From positions 1-64,000 of the forward strand of contig JAJYIU010000013.1 in NCBI GenBank assembly GCA_021789895.1: a DNA stretch of 64,000 nucleotides. The letters run 5' to 3'. The first letter of the stretch is position 1; each line of letters starts with the position of its first letter. A program made the position numbers and the translations under genes. Of the stretch, positions 34,724 through 42,450 are shown in pieces. Below the pieces are notes generated by a model. It had not been told where the DNA came from, made no database searches, and saw nothing but the letters and a program-made list of their open reading frames with translations. The stretch comes from Acidobacteriota bacterium. GTDB lineage: Bacteria > Acidobacteriota > Terriglobia > Terriglobales > SCQP01.

Positions 34724-35908
34724 TCATTCCTGGCCGGCGCGCTCGCGGATGCCGAGCGGCACCTGCTCGACGATTTCCAGGCCGTAACCGTCGAGGCCGG
34801 CGAGGCGGCGGGGATGGTCGGTGAGCAGGCGGATCTGGCGGCAGCCGAGATCGCGCAAAATCTGCGCGCCCAGGCCGGTCTGGCGCTGGATCTGGCGCTC
34901 GCGCTCGTGGCCGGGCTCGAGCGCAGTGGAACCGTGGCGGATGACCCCGTGCTCGATTGCCCAGCCGGGCGAGGTCTGATGGAGGTAGATGAAGATGCCT
35001 TCGCCCTGGGCGGCGATCAGCTCCAGGGCGCGCTCGATGGCGCGCCCGCAGGTGCAATCGGTGGCGCGCAAGACCGCCCCGGCGAAGCAGTGGGTCTGCA
35101 CGCGCACCAGCACCGGGCGTTCGCCCGAGGGCCGGCCCAGAATCAGGGCGCTGTGCATTTCGGCATCGAGATCGCTGCGATAGGCCAGCAGCCGGCCTTC
35201 GCCCTGCTCCAGGCGCAGCCGGGTTTCGCCGACGCGATGGCAATAGCGCTCGTTCTGCAGCCGGTGGCGGATGAGATCGGCGACGGTGATCATTTTCAGG
35301 CCGTGGCGGCGGCAGAATTCTTCAAGATGCTGCGCGCGCGCCATGGTGCCGTCGTCGTTCATGATTTCGCAGATGACGCCGGCGGGATGCAGGCCGGCAA
35401 GCCGGGCCAGATCCACGGCGGCCTCGGTCTGGCCGGCGCGGGCGAGCACGCCGCCGGGATTGGCGCGCAGGGGAAAGATGTGGCCGGGCCGGGCGAGATC
35501 GTGGGGACGCGTGGCCTCGTCCACTAGCGCCTGGATGGTGCGGGCGCGGTCGGCGGCGGAGATGCCGGTGCTGACTCCGGCGCGGGCGTCCACCGATTCG
35601 CAGAAGGCGGTGCCGAAGCGCGAGGTATTGTGCTCGGTCATCATCCGAATTTGCAGTTGATCGAGCCGCTCGGGGGTCAGGGCGGCGCAGATCAGGCCGC
35701 GTCCCTGGGCGGCCATGAAGGCCACCGCCTCGGGCGTAATCCGGTCGGCGGCGAGGGTCAAGTCGCCCTCGTTTTCGCGGTCGGGGTCGTCCACCACCAC
35801 CACCATGCGCCCGGCGCGCAGCTCGGCGATGGCGGCTTCAATCGAGGCAAAGCGGTCGCCGCAAGCGGCCGGCGTGGCCGTTTCCAAAGTTGGCGGGTTT
35901 GTGCCCAT
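34724..35908 (-). CDS. ribBA: RibBA-like protein with degenerate GTP-cyclohydrolase half
   Basis: A 394-residue riboflavin-pathway protein. The N-terminal DHBP-synthase half (about 20-215) has DDPDRENEGDL near residue 40, PGHIFPL near 143 and the following GGVLARAGQTEAAVDL. Relatives usually have GHTEA at this last site, so a metal-binding His may be Gln here. The C-terminal half resembles GTP cyclohydrolase II and keeps the three zinc-binding Cys (HCFAGAV...DCTCG). The catalytic QEGRGIGL region is replaced by HQTSPGWAIEHG, and the DTVEAN/ERDYG part is altered. The GTP cyclohydrolase activity is therefore probably lost, as reported for RibBX-type variants. A separate GTP cyclohydrolase II would then be needed. 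Confidence 0.85.
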   Translation of the reverse strand: MGTNPPTLETATPAACGDRFASIEAAIAELRAGRMVVVVDDPDRENEGDLTLAADRITPEAVAFMAAQGRGLICAALTPERLDQLQIRMMTEHNTSRFGTAFCESVDARAGVSTGISAADRARTIQALVDEATRPHDLARPGHIFPLRANPGGVLARAGQTEAAVDLARLAGLHPAGVICEIMNDDGTMARAQHLEEFCRRHGLKMITVADLIRHRLQNERYCHRVGETRLRLEQGEGRLLAYRSDLDAEMHSALILGRPSGERPVLVRVQTHCFAGAVLRATDCTCGRAIERALELIAAQGEGIFIYLHQTSPGWAIEHGVIRHGSTALEPGHERERQIQRQTGLGAQILRDLGCRQIRLLTDHPRRLAGLDGYGLEIVEQVPLGIRERAGQE

Positions 35909-36087
35909 GCGCTTTTATGCCGATTTTAGCAAAGGCGGCAAGCAACCCCGCAAGCCGCCCGCTCGAATGCGGCCGGCATCGGCGGGCGAATTCCCCCCGG
36001 CATGGCGGTTCCCTGCCGTTCATCTTTTTCGCTTCCGGAGGCGTTTGGCTTAGAATCAAACTTCGAAATCTCATTTGGAACTTGGCC

Positions 36088-37113
36088 ATGTTTATGCGTC
36101 TTCTTCGCTGCGCGCTGTTCAGCCTGCCGGTCGGGCTGCTGCTGTTTTCCGCCGCCTGCCACAAGGCCGCCAGCGCCGGTCTGGCGGCGCGGGTGGGCAA
36201 CGAAACCATCACCATGGCGAAGCTCGATCAGGTGTACAAGTACCAGACGCTCGGCCGGCCGCAGAAGGTCTCGGCCAACGAAGAGAAGTTGATGAAGCTC
36301 AGCCTGTTGAACCGGCTGATTGACCGCCGCATCCTGATGAGCTACGCGGCCGCGCTGCATATCGCCATCCCGCCGGCGGAGCTGAACCAGCGCGTGGCGC
36401 AGGATGAGGCGATGTATCCGAAAATTCCGCCGGCGGTGGTGCGCGAAGACGCGCTGGCGACGCTGACCGAAGATCATCTCTACCAGCGCGAAATCAGCAG
36501 CCGGGTGCAGGTCACGCCGGCCCAGATCGAGGCTTTCTACAACGCCCACCGCGGCAATTTCCAGATTCAGCAGCCGGAATACCACGTGGCCGAAATCGAG
36601 GTGACGTCGCAGCCCAGCCCGGTCAACAACCTCGCCAGCAACAAAGCCGGCACCCCCGCCCAGGCGCGGCAGAAGATTCGCATGATCGCCGGCCGCCTGC
36701 GCCAGGGGGCCGATTTCGCGCAGTTGGCGCAGCAGTATTCGGAAAACCCGAACAATGCCGCCAGCGGCGGCGACCTGGGAATCATCACCCTGCCGGAGCT
36801 GTCGTCGCAGCAGGTGCAGCCGCAATTGCGCAACGCCATCCTCAAGCTCAAGCCCGGCCAGATCTCGCCGGTGGTGCAGGTCTTCAACCAGGGCGTCAAC
36901 CGCTATTACATATTCAAGCTGCTGGAATATATTCCCGCCGGCCGGCGGCAGTTTACCGATCCCAACGTGCAAGCGGCCATCCGGCAAGCGCTGGTGCGCA
37001 CGCGGCAGCAGTTGCTGCGGGCGGCGTTTTTAACCGCGCTGCGCGACCGCGCCCGTGTGCATAACTATTACGCCGAGCGGCTGCTGCGGCAAGCCGGCGT
37101 CAAGCTGCCGTAA
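36088..37113 (+). CDS. peptidyl-prolyl cis-trans isomerase (SurA/PpiC-like) lipoprotein
   Basis: A 341-residue exported protein with a lipobox (SAAC, acceptor Cys near residue 22), then a SurA-N-like helical region (ARVGNETITMAKLDQVYK). A parvulin-type rotamase domain follows at about 175-290 (GADFAQLAQQYSENPNNAASGGDLG, ISPVVQVFN). It should help outer-membrane protein folding in the periplasm. ATG 36088 is used; ATG 36094 is an alternative. No strong ribosome site is seen. The gene is divergent from ribBA. Confidence 0.78.
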   Translation: MFMRLLRCALFSLPVGLLLFSAACHKAASAGLAARVGNETITMAKLDQVYKYQTLGRPQKVSANEEKLMKLSLLNRLIDRRILMSYAAALHIAIPPAELNQRVAQDEAMYPKIPPAVVREDALATLTEDHLYQREISSRVQVTPAQIEAFYNAHRGNFQIQQPEYHVAEIEVTSQPSPVNNLASNKAGTPAQARQKIRMIAGRLRQGADFAQLAQQYSENPNNAASGGDLGIITLPELSSQQVQPQLRNAILKLKPGQISPVVQVFNQGVNRYYIFKLLEYIPAGRRQFTDPNVQAAIRQALVRTRQQLLRAAFLTALRDRARVHNYYAERLLRQAGVKLP

Positions 37114-37139
37114 GCGCCATCCGCAGCGCCCGCGGGCGG

Positions 37140-37979
37140 TCATTCCTCGCCGCCGTAATAAATTTCCAGGCGCGCGAAACGGCGCACCGCCAGCCCGGCC
37201 AGGACGCCGCTGAGGGCGAGCAGCCAGGCCGCGGCGGCGGCGATCGAAATCGGCGGCGGCACGAAGCCCCAGGCGTGCTGCGGCAGGGCGCCGGGGCGGA
37301 GGGCGTGGAGATAGTAAATCATGCTGCAGCGCTGCAGCCAGGAAGGCAGCAGGAAATTGATCTGCTCCCAGCCATAGAAGGCGAGCGCGGGAAACAGCGC
37401 CTGGCGGAAGCAGGCGCCAAAGAGAAAAAACACCGCGCCATAGCCCAGACAGGCGAGGGCGGCGGCGCCGGCATAGCCGAACAGGGAGCGCAGCGCGGGC
37501 GCCGCCAGCAGCGGCTGGCCGCGCAGCCAGAGCAGCAGCAGGCGCGACAGCAGCGTGCCGCCGGCAAAGATCGCGAGCGCGGCCAGCTCGCCCGCCAGGT
37601 ACTTGCCCCAGCCCAGGCGGCTGCGGCGCACCGGCGCCAGCCAGGCGTAATGCAGGGTACGGCCGGTGAGCTCGCCGCGCACCAGTTGGATGAACAGCCA
37701 GGCGCAGCCTAGAAAGATCACCGTTTTCAGCTCCAGCTCGAACAGGCTGGCGTAAAAGCCGGGACTCATCATGGCGCCCGCCTCGGCGCCGTGCAGCCGC
37801 GCCACCCACCCCAGCAAGCCCACCGCCAGCGCCGGCAGCAGCGCCAGCGCGTAGAGCGCGGCGGCGCGGCGCGGGCGCAGCGCGCGGGCCAGTTCGTAGC
37901 CGACCCAGGCGCGGGCGCCGCGCGCAGGCTCGCGGGCCGGCAGGGCGCCGGGCGCTTCGAGGCGGGCGGCGGAGCTCAT
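37140..37979 (-). CDS. ABC transporter permease (second)
   Basis: A 279-residue ABC-2 type permease with six predicted helices and a long Arg-rich start. It is the last gene of a four-gene ABC operon: ATPase 1, permease 1, ATPase 2, permease 2. Its ATG overlaps the ATPase 2 stop (ATGA). No substrate-specific feature is seen; antibiotic or lipid export is a guess. Confidence 0.72.
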   Translation of the reverse strand: MSSAARLEAPGALPAREPARGARAWVGYELARALRPRRAAALYALALLPALAVGLLGWVARLHGAEAGAMMSPGFYASLFELELKTVIFLGCAWLFIQLVRGELTGRTLHYAWLAPVRRSRLGWGKYLAGELAALAIFAGGTLLSRLLLLWLRGQPLLAAPALRSLFGYAGAAALACLGYGAVFFLFGACFRQALFPALAFYGWEQINFLLPSWLQRCSMIYYLHALRPGALPQHAWGFVPPPISIAAAAAWLLALSGVLAGLAVRRFARLEIYYGGEE

Positions 37980-38968
37980 GCGGGTTCCTCTTCGACCAGG
38001 TAGCGATAGACCGCGTCGAGGTTGTCGTCGGCGGGTGTGACGGTTTCCACTTCAATCTCGCCGCGGGCAATCCAATCGTTGAGCGCCAGAAAGAAGGCGG
38101 CGGGCGCCGCGGTGGCCAGCAGCAGGGCGGGCTCGGGCCGGTCGAAGATGCGCACCTGATTGCATAGCGGGCGGCCATCCCCGGCGCGGGCTTCAAGCCC
38201 CAGGGCGGCCAGCCGCGCCGGGCGCGGGCAGCGGATCAGCCATTGCAGGTCGTGTTCGCGAATGTCTTCGCGCACGGCGGCGATGCCGCCTTCGCCGGCC
38301 AGGTAGCCATCGCGCAGCAGGATCACGCGGTCGGAGAGTGCCTCGAGCTCATGCAGGATGTGGCTGGAAATCAGCAGCCCGCGGCCTTCGCCGGCGAGGG
38401 CGCGAAACAGCGCCGCCATCTCGGAGCGGGCGAGCGGATCGAGGCCGTTGAGCGGCTCGTCGAGAATCAACAGCCGCGGCTCGTACGCCAGAATCTGCGC
38501 CAGGCGGATGCGCTGGCGCATGCCCTTGCTGTAGCTTTCCAGCCGCCGCCCGGCGGCTTCGGTCATGCCCACGCGCGCCAGCGCCCGCTCGGCCAGCGCC
38601 TCGGCATCGGCGCGGCGGTAGCCGTGCAGCCGCAGATTTTGACGCACCCACTCGCGGCCCCGCGCGCCGGCGGGAAACGAGTCGTACTGGGTGCAGAAGC
38701 CGAGCTGGGAAAACAAAGCCTCGGCGTCGCCCGGATCGTGCCCGAGCACGGTGATGCGGCCGCGTGTCGGCCGGATCAGCCCGGCGATCAGGTTCAGCAG
38801 CGTGCTCTTGCCCGCGCCGTTGGGGCCGATCAGGCTGGTGATGCCGGCGCCGATTTCCAGGCTGATGCGGTTGACGCCGAGCACGTCGCCATAGAAGCGC
38901 GAGACCGATTCCAGGCGGATCAGGGGCGCATCGCCCGCAGGCGGCCGGATTGGCGCCGGGGTAGGCAC
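37976..38968 (-). CDS. ABC transporter ATP-binding protein (second)
   Basis: A 330-residue nucleotide-binding subunit. Walker A is in GPNGAGKS near residue 53, the signature is YSKGMRQRI near 146, and Walker B is LLILDEPLNGLDP near 166. A C-terminal extension of about 100 residues follows the ATPase domain. The start is GTG at 38968, 3 nt after the permease 1 stop. It should energise export with the adjoining permease. Confidence 0.88.
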   Translation of the reverse strand: MPTPAPIRPPAGDAPLIRLESVSRFYGDVLGVNRISLEIGAGITSLIGPNGAGKSTLLNLIAGLIRPTRGRITVLGHDPGDAEALFSQLGFCTQYDSFPAGARGREWVRQNLRLHGYRRADAEALAERALARVGMTEAAGRRLESYSKGMRQRIRLAQILAYEPRLLILDEPLNGLDPLARSEMAALFRALAGEGRGLLISSHILHELEALSDRVILLRDGYLAGEGGIAAVREDIREHDLQWLIRCPRPARLAALGLEARAGDGRPLCNQVRIFDRPEPALLLATAAPAAFFLALNDWIARGEIEVETVTPADDNLDAVYRYLVEEEPA

Positions 38969-38971
38969 GCT

Positions 38972-39883
38972 TCAGCCGCGCACCCCGCGCAGCGGCTCCA
39001 AGCGCCGCCAGAGGATGGCGGCGGAGAGCGCACAGATCGCCACAATGACGAAATACGCGCTCCCGGCCGGCACCGGATGGATGGCCTGCATGACCATGCG
39101 GCCGCGGTAAAACATCGGCCGGACGGCCGGCTGGGGCAATTGGAAGAGGCCGCGCCAGGCGATCTTGATCAGGCTGGAGGGGCTGATCAGGTCTCCCCAG
39201 GGAGTGGTCAGGCCGCGGTTGACGATGCCGGCAAAGATGCCGGGAACGAGAAACCATCCAATCAGGGCGGCAGTGGCGGAAAGGCGGCGGCGGGTCCAGG
39301 CGGAGATGGCCGCCGCCGGCAGGGCGATGATCGCGATCCAGAGCAGGCTGCCGAGGAACAGTGCAAGGGCGATGCGGCCGTGCCGGGCGCCCCAGCCGCT
39401 ACCGGCCAGCCCGGCCTGCAGGCCAAAGAGCAACAGGCCGGGGAGCCAGGTCACGGCCGACAACAGAGTCGTGGCCACGATCAGCTTGCCGCATACATAT
39501 TCCAGCTTCGAAAGCGGCCGGGAAAGATAATAGGGCAGCGCCTGATGCGCCAGGTCGCGCGAGAAGACGGGCGGAATGATCAGCAGGACCAGGAAGAACG
39601 CCAGCATCGCCTGAATGCCGAGAAACGTATGGAAGAAGCCGGCGTTGATCGGAATCAGGTGATTCACGGCAATCTGCAGCAGAGCAATCGCGCCGGTGTT
39701 GAAGTGCAGGTAAATGAGGATGGCAAAAACCAGCCAGGAGATCGCCGCCGCGCTGAGCAGCATGATCAGCAGGCGCGAGCTGCGCACCTGGCGCCAGCTC
39801 AGCCGGGCCAGCACCCAGGGGCGCGCGCTCTGCGCCGTCAGCGGGCCTGGATAGGGCCCGAACTTGAGTTCATGAATGGGCAG
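38972..39883 (-). CDS. ABC transporter permease (first), start uncertain
   Basis: An ABC-2 type permease of about 300 residues with six predicted helices. The conserved N-terminal core KFGPYPGPLT begins just after the upstream ATPase stop. No ATG, GTG or TTG lies in frame close to that core: only CTG 39883 or ATT 39877 precede it, and a GTG at 39814 would remove it. An ATG at 39873 overlaps the ATPase stop but is in another frame. The real start is therefore unclear, and a coupled or non-standard start, or a 1-nt error, is possible. The operon position is between the two ATPases. Confidence 0.7.
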   Translation of the reverse strand: MPIHELKFGPYPGPLTAQSARPWVLARLSWRQVRSSRLLIMLLSAAAISWLVFAILIYLHFNTGAIALLQIAVNHLIPINAGFFHTFLGIQAMLAFFLVLLIIPPVFSRDLAHQALPYYLSRPLSKLEYVCGKLIVATTLLSAVTWLPGLLLFGLQAGLAGSGWGARHGRIALALFLGSLLWIAIIALPAAAISAWTRRRLSATAALIGWFLVPGIFAGIVNRGLTTPWGDLISPSSLIKIAWRGLFQLPQPAVRPMFYRGRMVMQAIHPVPAGSAYFVIVAICALSAAILWRRLEPLRGVRG

Positions 39884-40847
39884 AAATGGCCTCGCTTCCG
39901 GGCGCGCCCGCGGGGGCGGCTTCGATGGCGCGTAAAAAAATCGCTTCCAGGTCGTCGCGCTTGGGCTCGAGGCGGCGAATCTGCAGGCTGTAGCGCTGCG
40001 CCAAGGCATAGAGCTCGAGCGCGCTGCCATCGGCGGGCATGGCAATCCGCAGTCGTCCGCCGGGCAGATCGCCGACTTCGCGCCCCTGGCGCCGGAGCTC
40101 GTCCAGCCAGGCCTCGCGCGCGCCCGGGGCGCCGCCGGCCAACTGTACCTGCCAATAACCGCGCCGCGACTGGCGCTCGGCTTCCAAATCGCGGATGGCG
40201 GCGATGCGGCCGCGGTGCAGAATCAGGATTTCATCGCACACTTCCTCGACGTCATGCAACAGGTGGGAACTGAGCACCAGCCGGGTTTGGCCGCCGTCGC
40301 GCATTGCGCGGATCAAGTGCAGCATGCGCCGCCGCGCGGCCGGATCGAGCCCGTTGGTGGGCTCGTCGAGAAACACCAGGCGCGGCCCGTGTACGATCGC
40401 CTGCGCCAGCTTCAAAGCCTGTTTCATGCCGGTCGAGTAGGTTTCGACCCGGCGGTAGCGGGCTTCGCCCAGCCCGGCATGAAACAACGCCTCGTGCGCC
40501 CGTTCCAGCGCCGCTTCCGCGGGCAAGCCGGAAAGCTCGGCCATCAGGCGAACGAACTCCACGCCGGAAAGGCCGGGCACATAGGCGTCGTATTCGGGCA
40601 TATAGCCCAGGTGCGCCAGACGGGTTTTGTCGCGCCCGCCAATCGGGGCGCCGAGCACCCGGGCGCCGCCGCTCGAGGGCGAAAAAAATCCCAGCAGCGT
40701 GTGGATCAGGGTGGATTTCCCCGCCCCGTTCGGGCCCAGCAGCCCGATGGCGGCGCCATGCAGCTCGCCCGAGAGCGAGTGCAAAATCTCGCGCCCGCCG
40801 AGGCGCACGCTCAGGCCGTTGAGCTGGATGATGGGATCGGAGGGCAT
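39870..40847 (-). CDS. ABC transporter ATP-binding protein (first)
   Basis: A 325-residue nucleotide-binding subunit. GPNGAGKS is near residue 38, the signature YSTGMKQALKLAQ near 134, and the Walker B stretch LVFLDEPTNGLDP near 158. The C-terminal extension is again about 100 residues, so this ATPase and the second one are paralogues. It heads the operon. The upstream region has a TATGGT box but no clear promoter. Confidence 0.88.
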   Translation of the reverse strand: MPSDPIIQLNGLSVRLGGREILHSLSGELHGAAIGLLGPNGAGKSTLIHTLLGFFSPSSGGARVLGAPIGGRDKTRLAHLGYMPEYDAYVPGLSGVEFVRLMAELSGLPAEAALERAHEALFHAGLGEARYRRVETYSTGMKQALKLAQAIVHGPRLVFLDEPTNGLDPAARRRMLHLIRAMRDGGQTRLVLSSHLLHDVEEVCDEILILHRGRIAAIRDLEAERQSRRGYWQVQLAGGAPGAREAWLDELRRQGREVGDLPGGRLRIAMPADGSALELYALAQRYSLQIRRLEPKRDDLEAIFLRAIEAAPAGAPGSEAISAHS

Positions 40848-41399
40848 GGGCGATAATAGCCTGTCCGTAGCCAGGATGCCGGGCGCAACTCTTTACCATA
40901 CGTGAATTTAGATTGAAAGTTTCAAGCAGAGCGGGTGATGGTGAGGCCGAGTTTTCGCATCCTGCAGCACGTCGCGCTCTACATCAGTTAACCGCTTTGG
41001 TTCAGAGCATCTCGCTGATTCCAAAGAACTTAAATTTTTATGACACTGTAGTATTAGCAGGCTGCTGAAAAAGTACAAACAAGTGTAGCCGACGGGTTGA
41101 ATGGCGGCATGCAAGCATTTGAAAAATTCCTTCGCAGCGCGTCGTCTGGCTATTCGCCTTTGGCGGCGGTCCGCCAGTCTACCGTTGGGAGTTGTACATG
41201 CCGAGGGCGACTGGGAAGATCGGAATTTAGCCGCTCCGGGGAGGAGTGTGGCGGCAATGTGGCGGCAATTTTTATTTTGCCGCCACACGTAAGGCTTTGA
41301 ATTTAAATTATTTAAGTGGCGTGTGGCGGCAGCGCAAGCAATTTGACAAAAGTCCTTCTCGCAGTTCTTCTTTTAGCGGCTCGCCTTCCGGCTTTAGCG
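40848..41399. other. repeat-bearing gap, possibly a decayed mobile-element end
   Basis: About 550 bp without a convincing gene. The AGCAGGCTGCTGAAAAAGT string at 41056-41074 resembles terminal sequence of some insertion elements, and four GTGTGGCGGCA-type copies lie at 41246-41332. A small reading frame on the minus strand (40908-41288) shows no family likeness. Base composition is more AT-rich than the neighbours. Confidence 0.45.
41246..41332. repeat. GTGTGGCGGCA repeats with hairpin
   Basis: Direct copies at 41246-41257, 41258-41268 and 41321-41331, plus an inverted copy at 41277-41288. Copies two and four form a 10-bp stem with an 8-nt AT loop. It may be an IS or repeat-element scar, or a terminator. 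Confidence 0.5.
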
Positions 41400-42269
41400 T
41401 TACCTTGCGCCTGTCACAATAGTTGCCGTGATCGCGATCGCCATGCATTGGTGAAACGCCACGATGATGCCCGGATTTTTCGGTTTTAGATTGACCGCAT
41501 GGAAGAGCAGGAAGCCGGTCGCGATCTGCCCGACGGCCAAATAAAAAGCCACCGGGTAGGCCGGCATGAGCCAGCCCAGTGTGGCCACCACCAACAGCGC
41601 CGAAAGTAAATGGGCGGCCAGGGTCCAATGGGCCGCCCGCTGCGGCAGGTAAAAAGGGCCGATCGGCTGGCCGAAGCCGCGCTGCCCGGTGGTCATGCCT
41701 CCCAGAAACACCGCCAAGAGCACGGGATGGAGGGCGGCCATGCTGCCAAGGTAAGACCAGAAGGCCACCCCGGGGAGCGCCAGGCCGCTGAGATAGCAGA
41801 GAAAAACGCCGTAGGCGAGCAGGCCATGAATCCCGTGCACGAAGGCTGGCATTCGGCCGGCTAGTACGTGCAGCGTGCCGATGCCCAACAGCGCGGTGAC
41901 GATCACCAGCCCCAGTCCATTCAAGCTCGTCGAAGCCGGCGCGAGAATCGCCAGCGCTACCGCGATCACGCCGGCCAGCGTCGCCACCACGCGATGCGCC
42001 GCTTCGGGATCGCCCTGGATCATCAACACCACGATGTTCCGGGTAAAGGGCCAGCGCGTCCCCAGCGAGAGTCCATAGCCGAACCCTTCGACCAGGCTTC
42101 CCAGCAGAATCAGGATGCCGGCCAGCAGCGTTTCACTCAGATAGAGGCTGCTCACCAGCGCCGTGGTTCCCGGCTGAGGGCTGGCGCTCCATCTCCAGGC
42201 GCCAGCCGCGATTGCGCCTACCACCAGGGCGGCAATCAGGAATCTGACCGCGCGCACCATGGGTGTCAT
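41400..42269 (-). CDS. CtaA/Cox15-like membrane protein
   Basis: A polytopic protein of about 289 residues with eight predicted helices. An ExxHR motif (DPEAAHRVVATLAG) and further paired His in later helices (LHVLAGRMPAFVHGIHG, AAHWTLAAH, LLFHAVN, AFHQCM) recall heme A synthase CtaA/Cox15, where such His bind haem. A function in haem A synthesis or another membrane haem protein is likely, but sequence identity appears low. ATG 42269 follows AAGGAG closely and ATG 42260 is an alternative. No cytochrome oxidase genes are adjacent. Confidence 0.55.
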   Translation of the reverse strand: MTPMVRAVRFLIAALVVGAIAAGAWRWSASPQPGTTALVSSLYLSETLLAGILILLGSLVEGFGYGLSLGTRWPFTRNIVVLMIQGDPEAAHRVVATLAGVIAVALAILAPASTSLNGLGLVIVTALLGIGTLHVLAGRMPAFVHGIHGLLAYGVFLCYLSGLALPGVAFWSYLGSMAALHPVLLAVFLGGMTTGQRGFGQPIGPFYLPQRAAHWTLAAHLLSALLVVATLGWLMPAYPVAFYLAVGQIATGFLLFHAVNLKPKNPGIIVAFHQCMAIAITATIVTGAR

Positions 42270-42450
42270 CTCTCCTTCGATGGGTAGAGAGATCGCTGTT
42301 TTCGCCGGCTTCCGGTTTCGCATGGCCGCAACGACGGGGCTGCGCTCTGGCTTCAACTCAGTCTCTCCGATCTTCAAGTGGCGATCCCACTCTGATCGTA
42401 GCAATGACCTGCGCGCGAGGGTAACGGTAAAATTCGCAATCACATCCCCT

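Noticed and set aside
32989-34824. Plus-strand frame of 611 codons over holA and beyond
   Set aside because: Antisense to holA and out of frame with the DUF2520 gene; no motif seen.
38243-40273. Plus-strand frame of 676 codons across the ABC operon
   Set aside because: Opposite to three clearly conserved ABC genes; its product is low-complexity and shows no domain.
41097-41300. Small plus-strand frames at about 41.1-41.3 kb
   Set aside because: No ribosome site, no family likeness, and they run through the GTGTGGCGGCA repeats.
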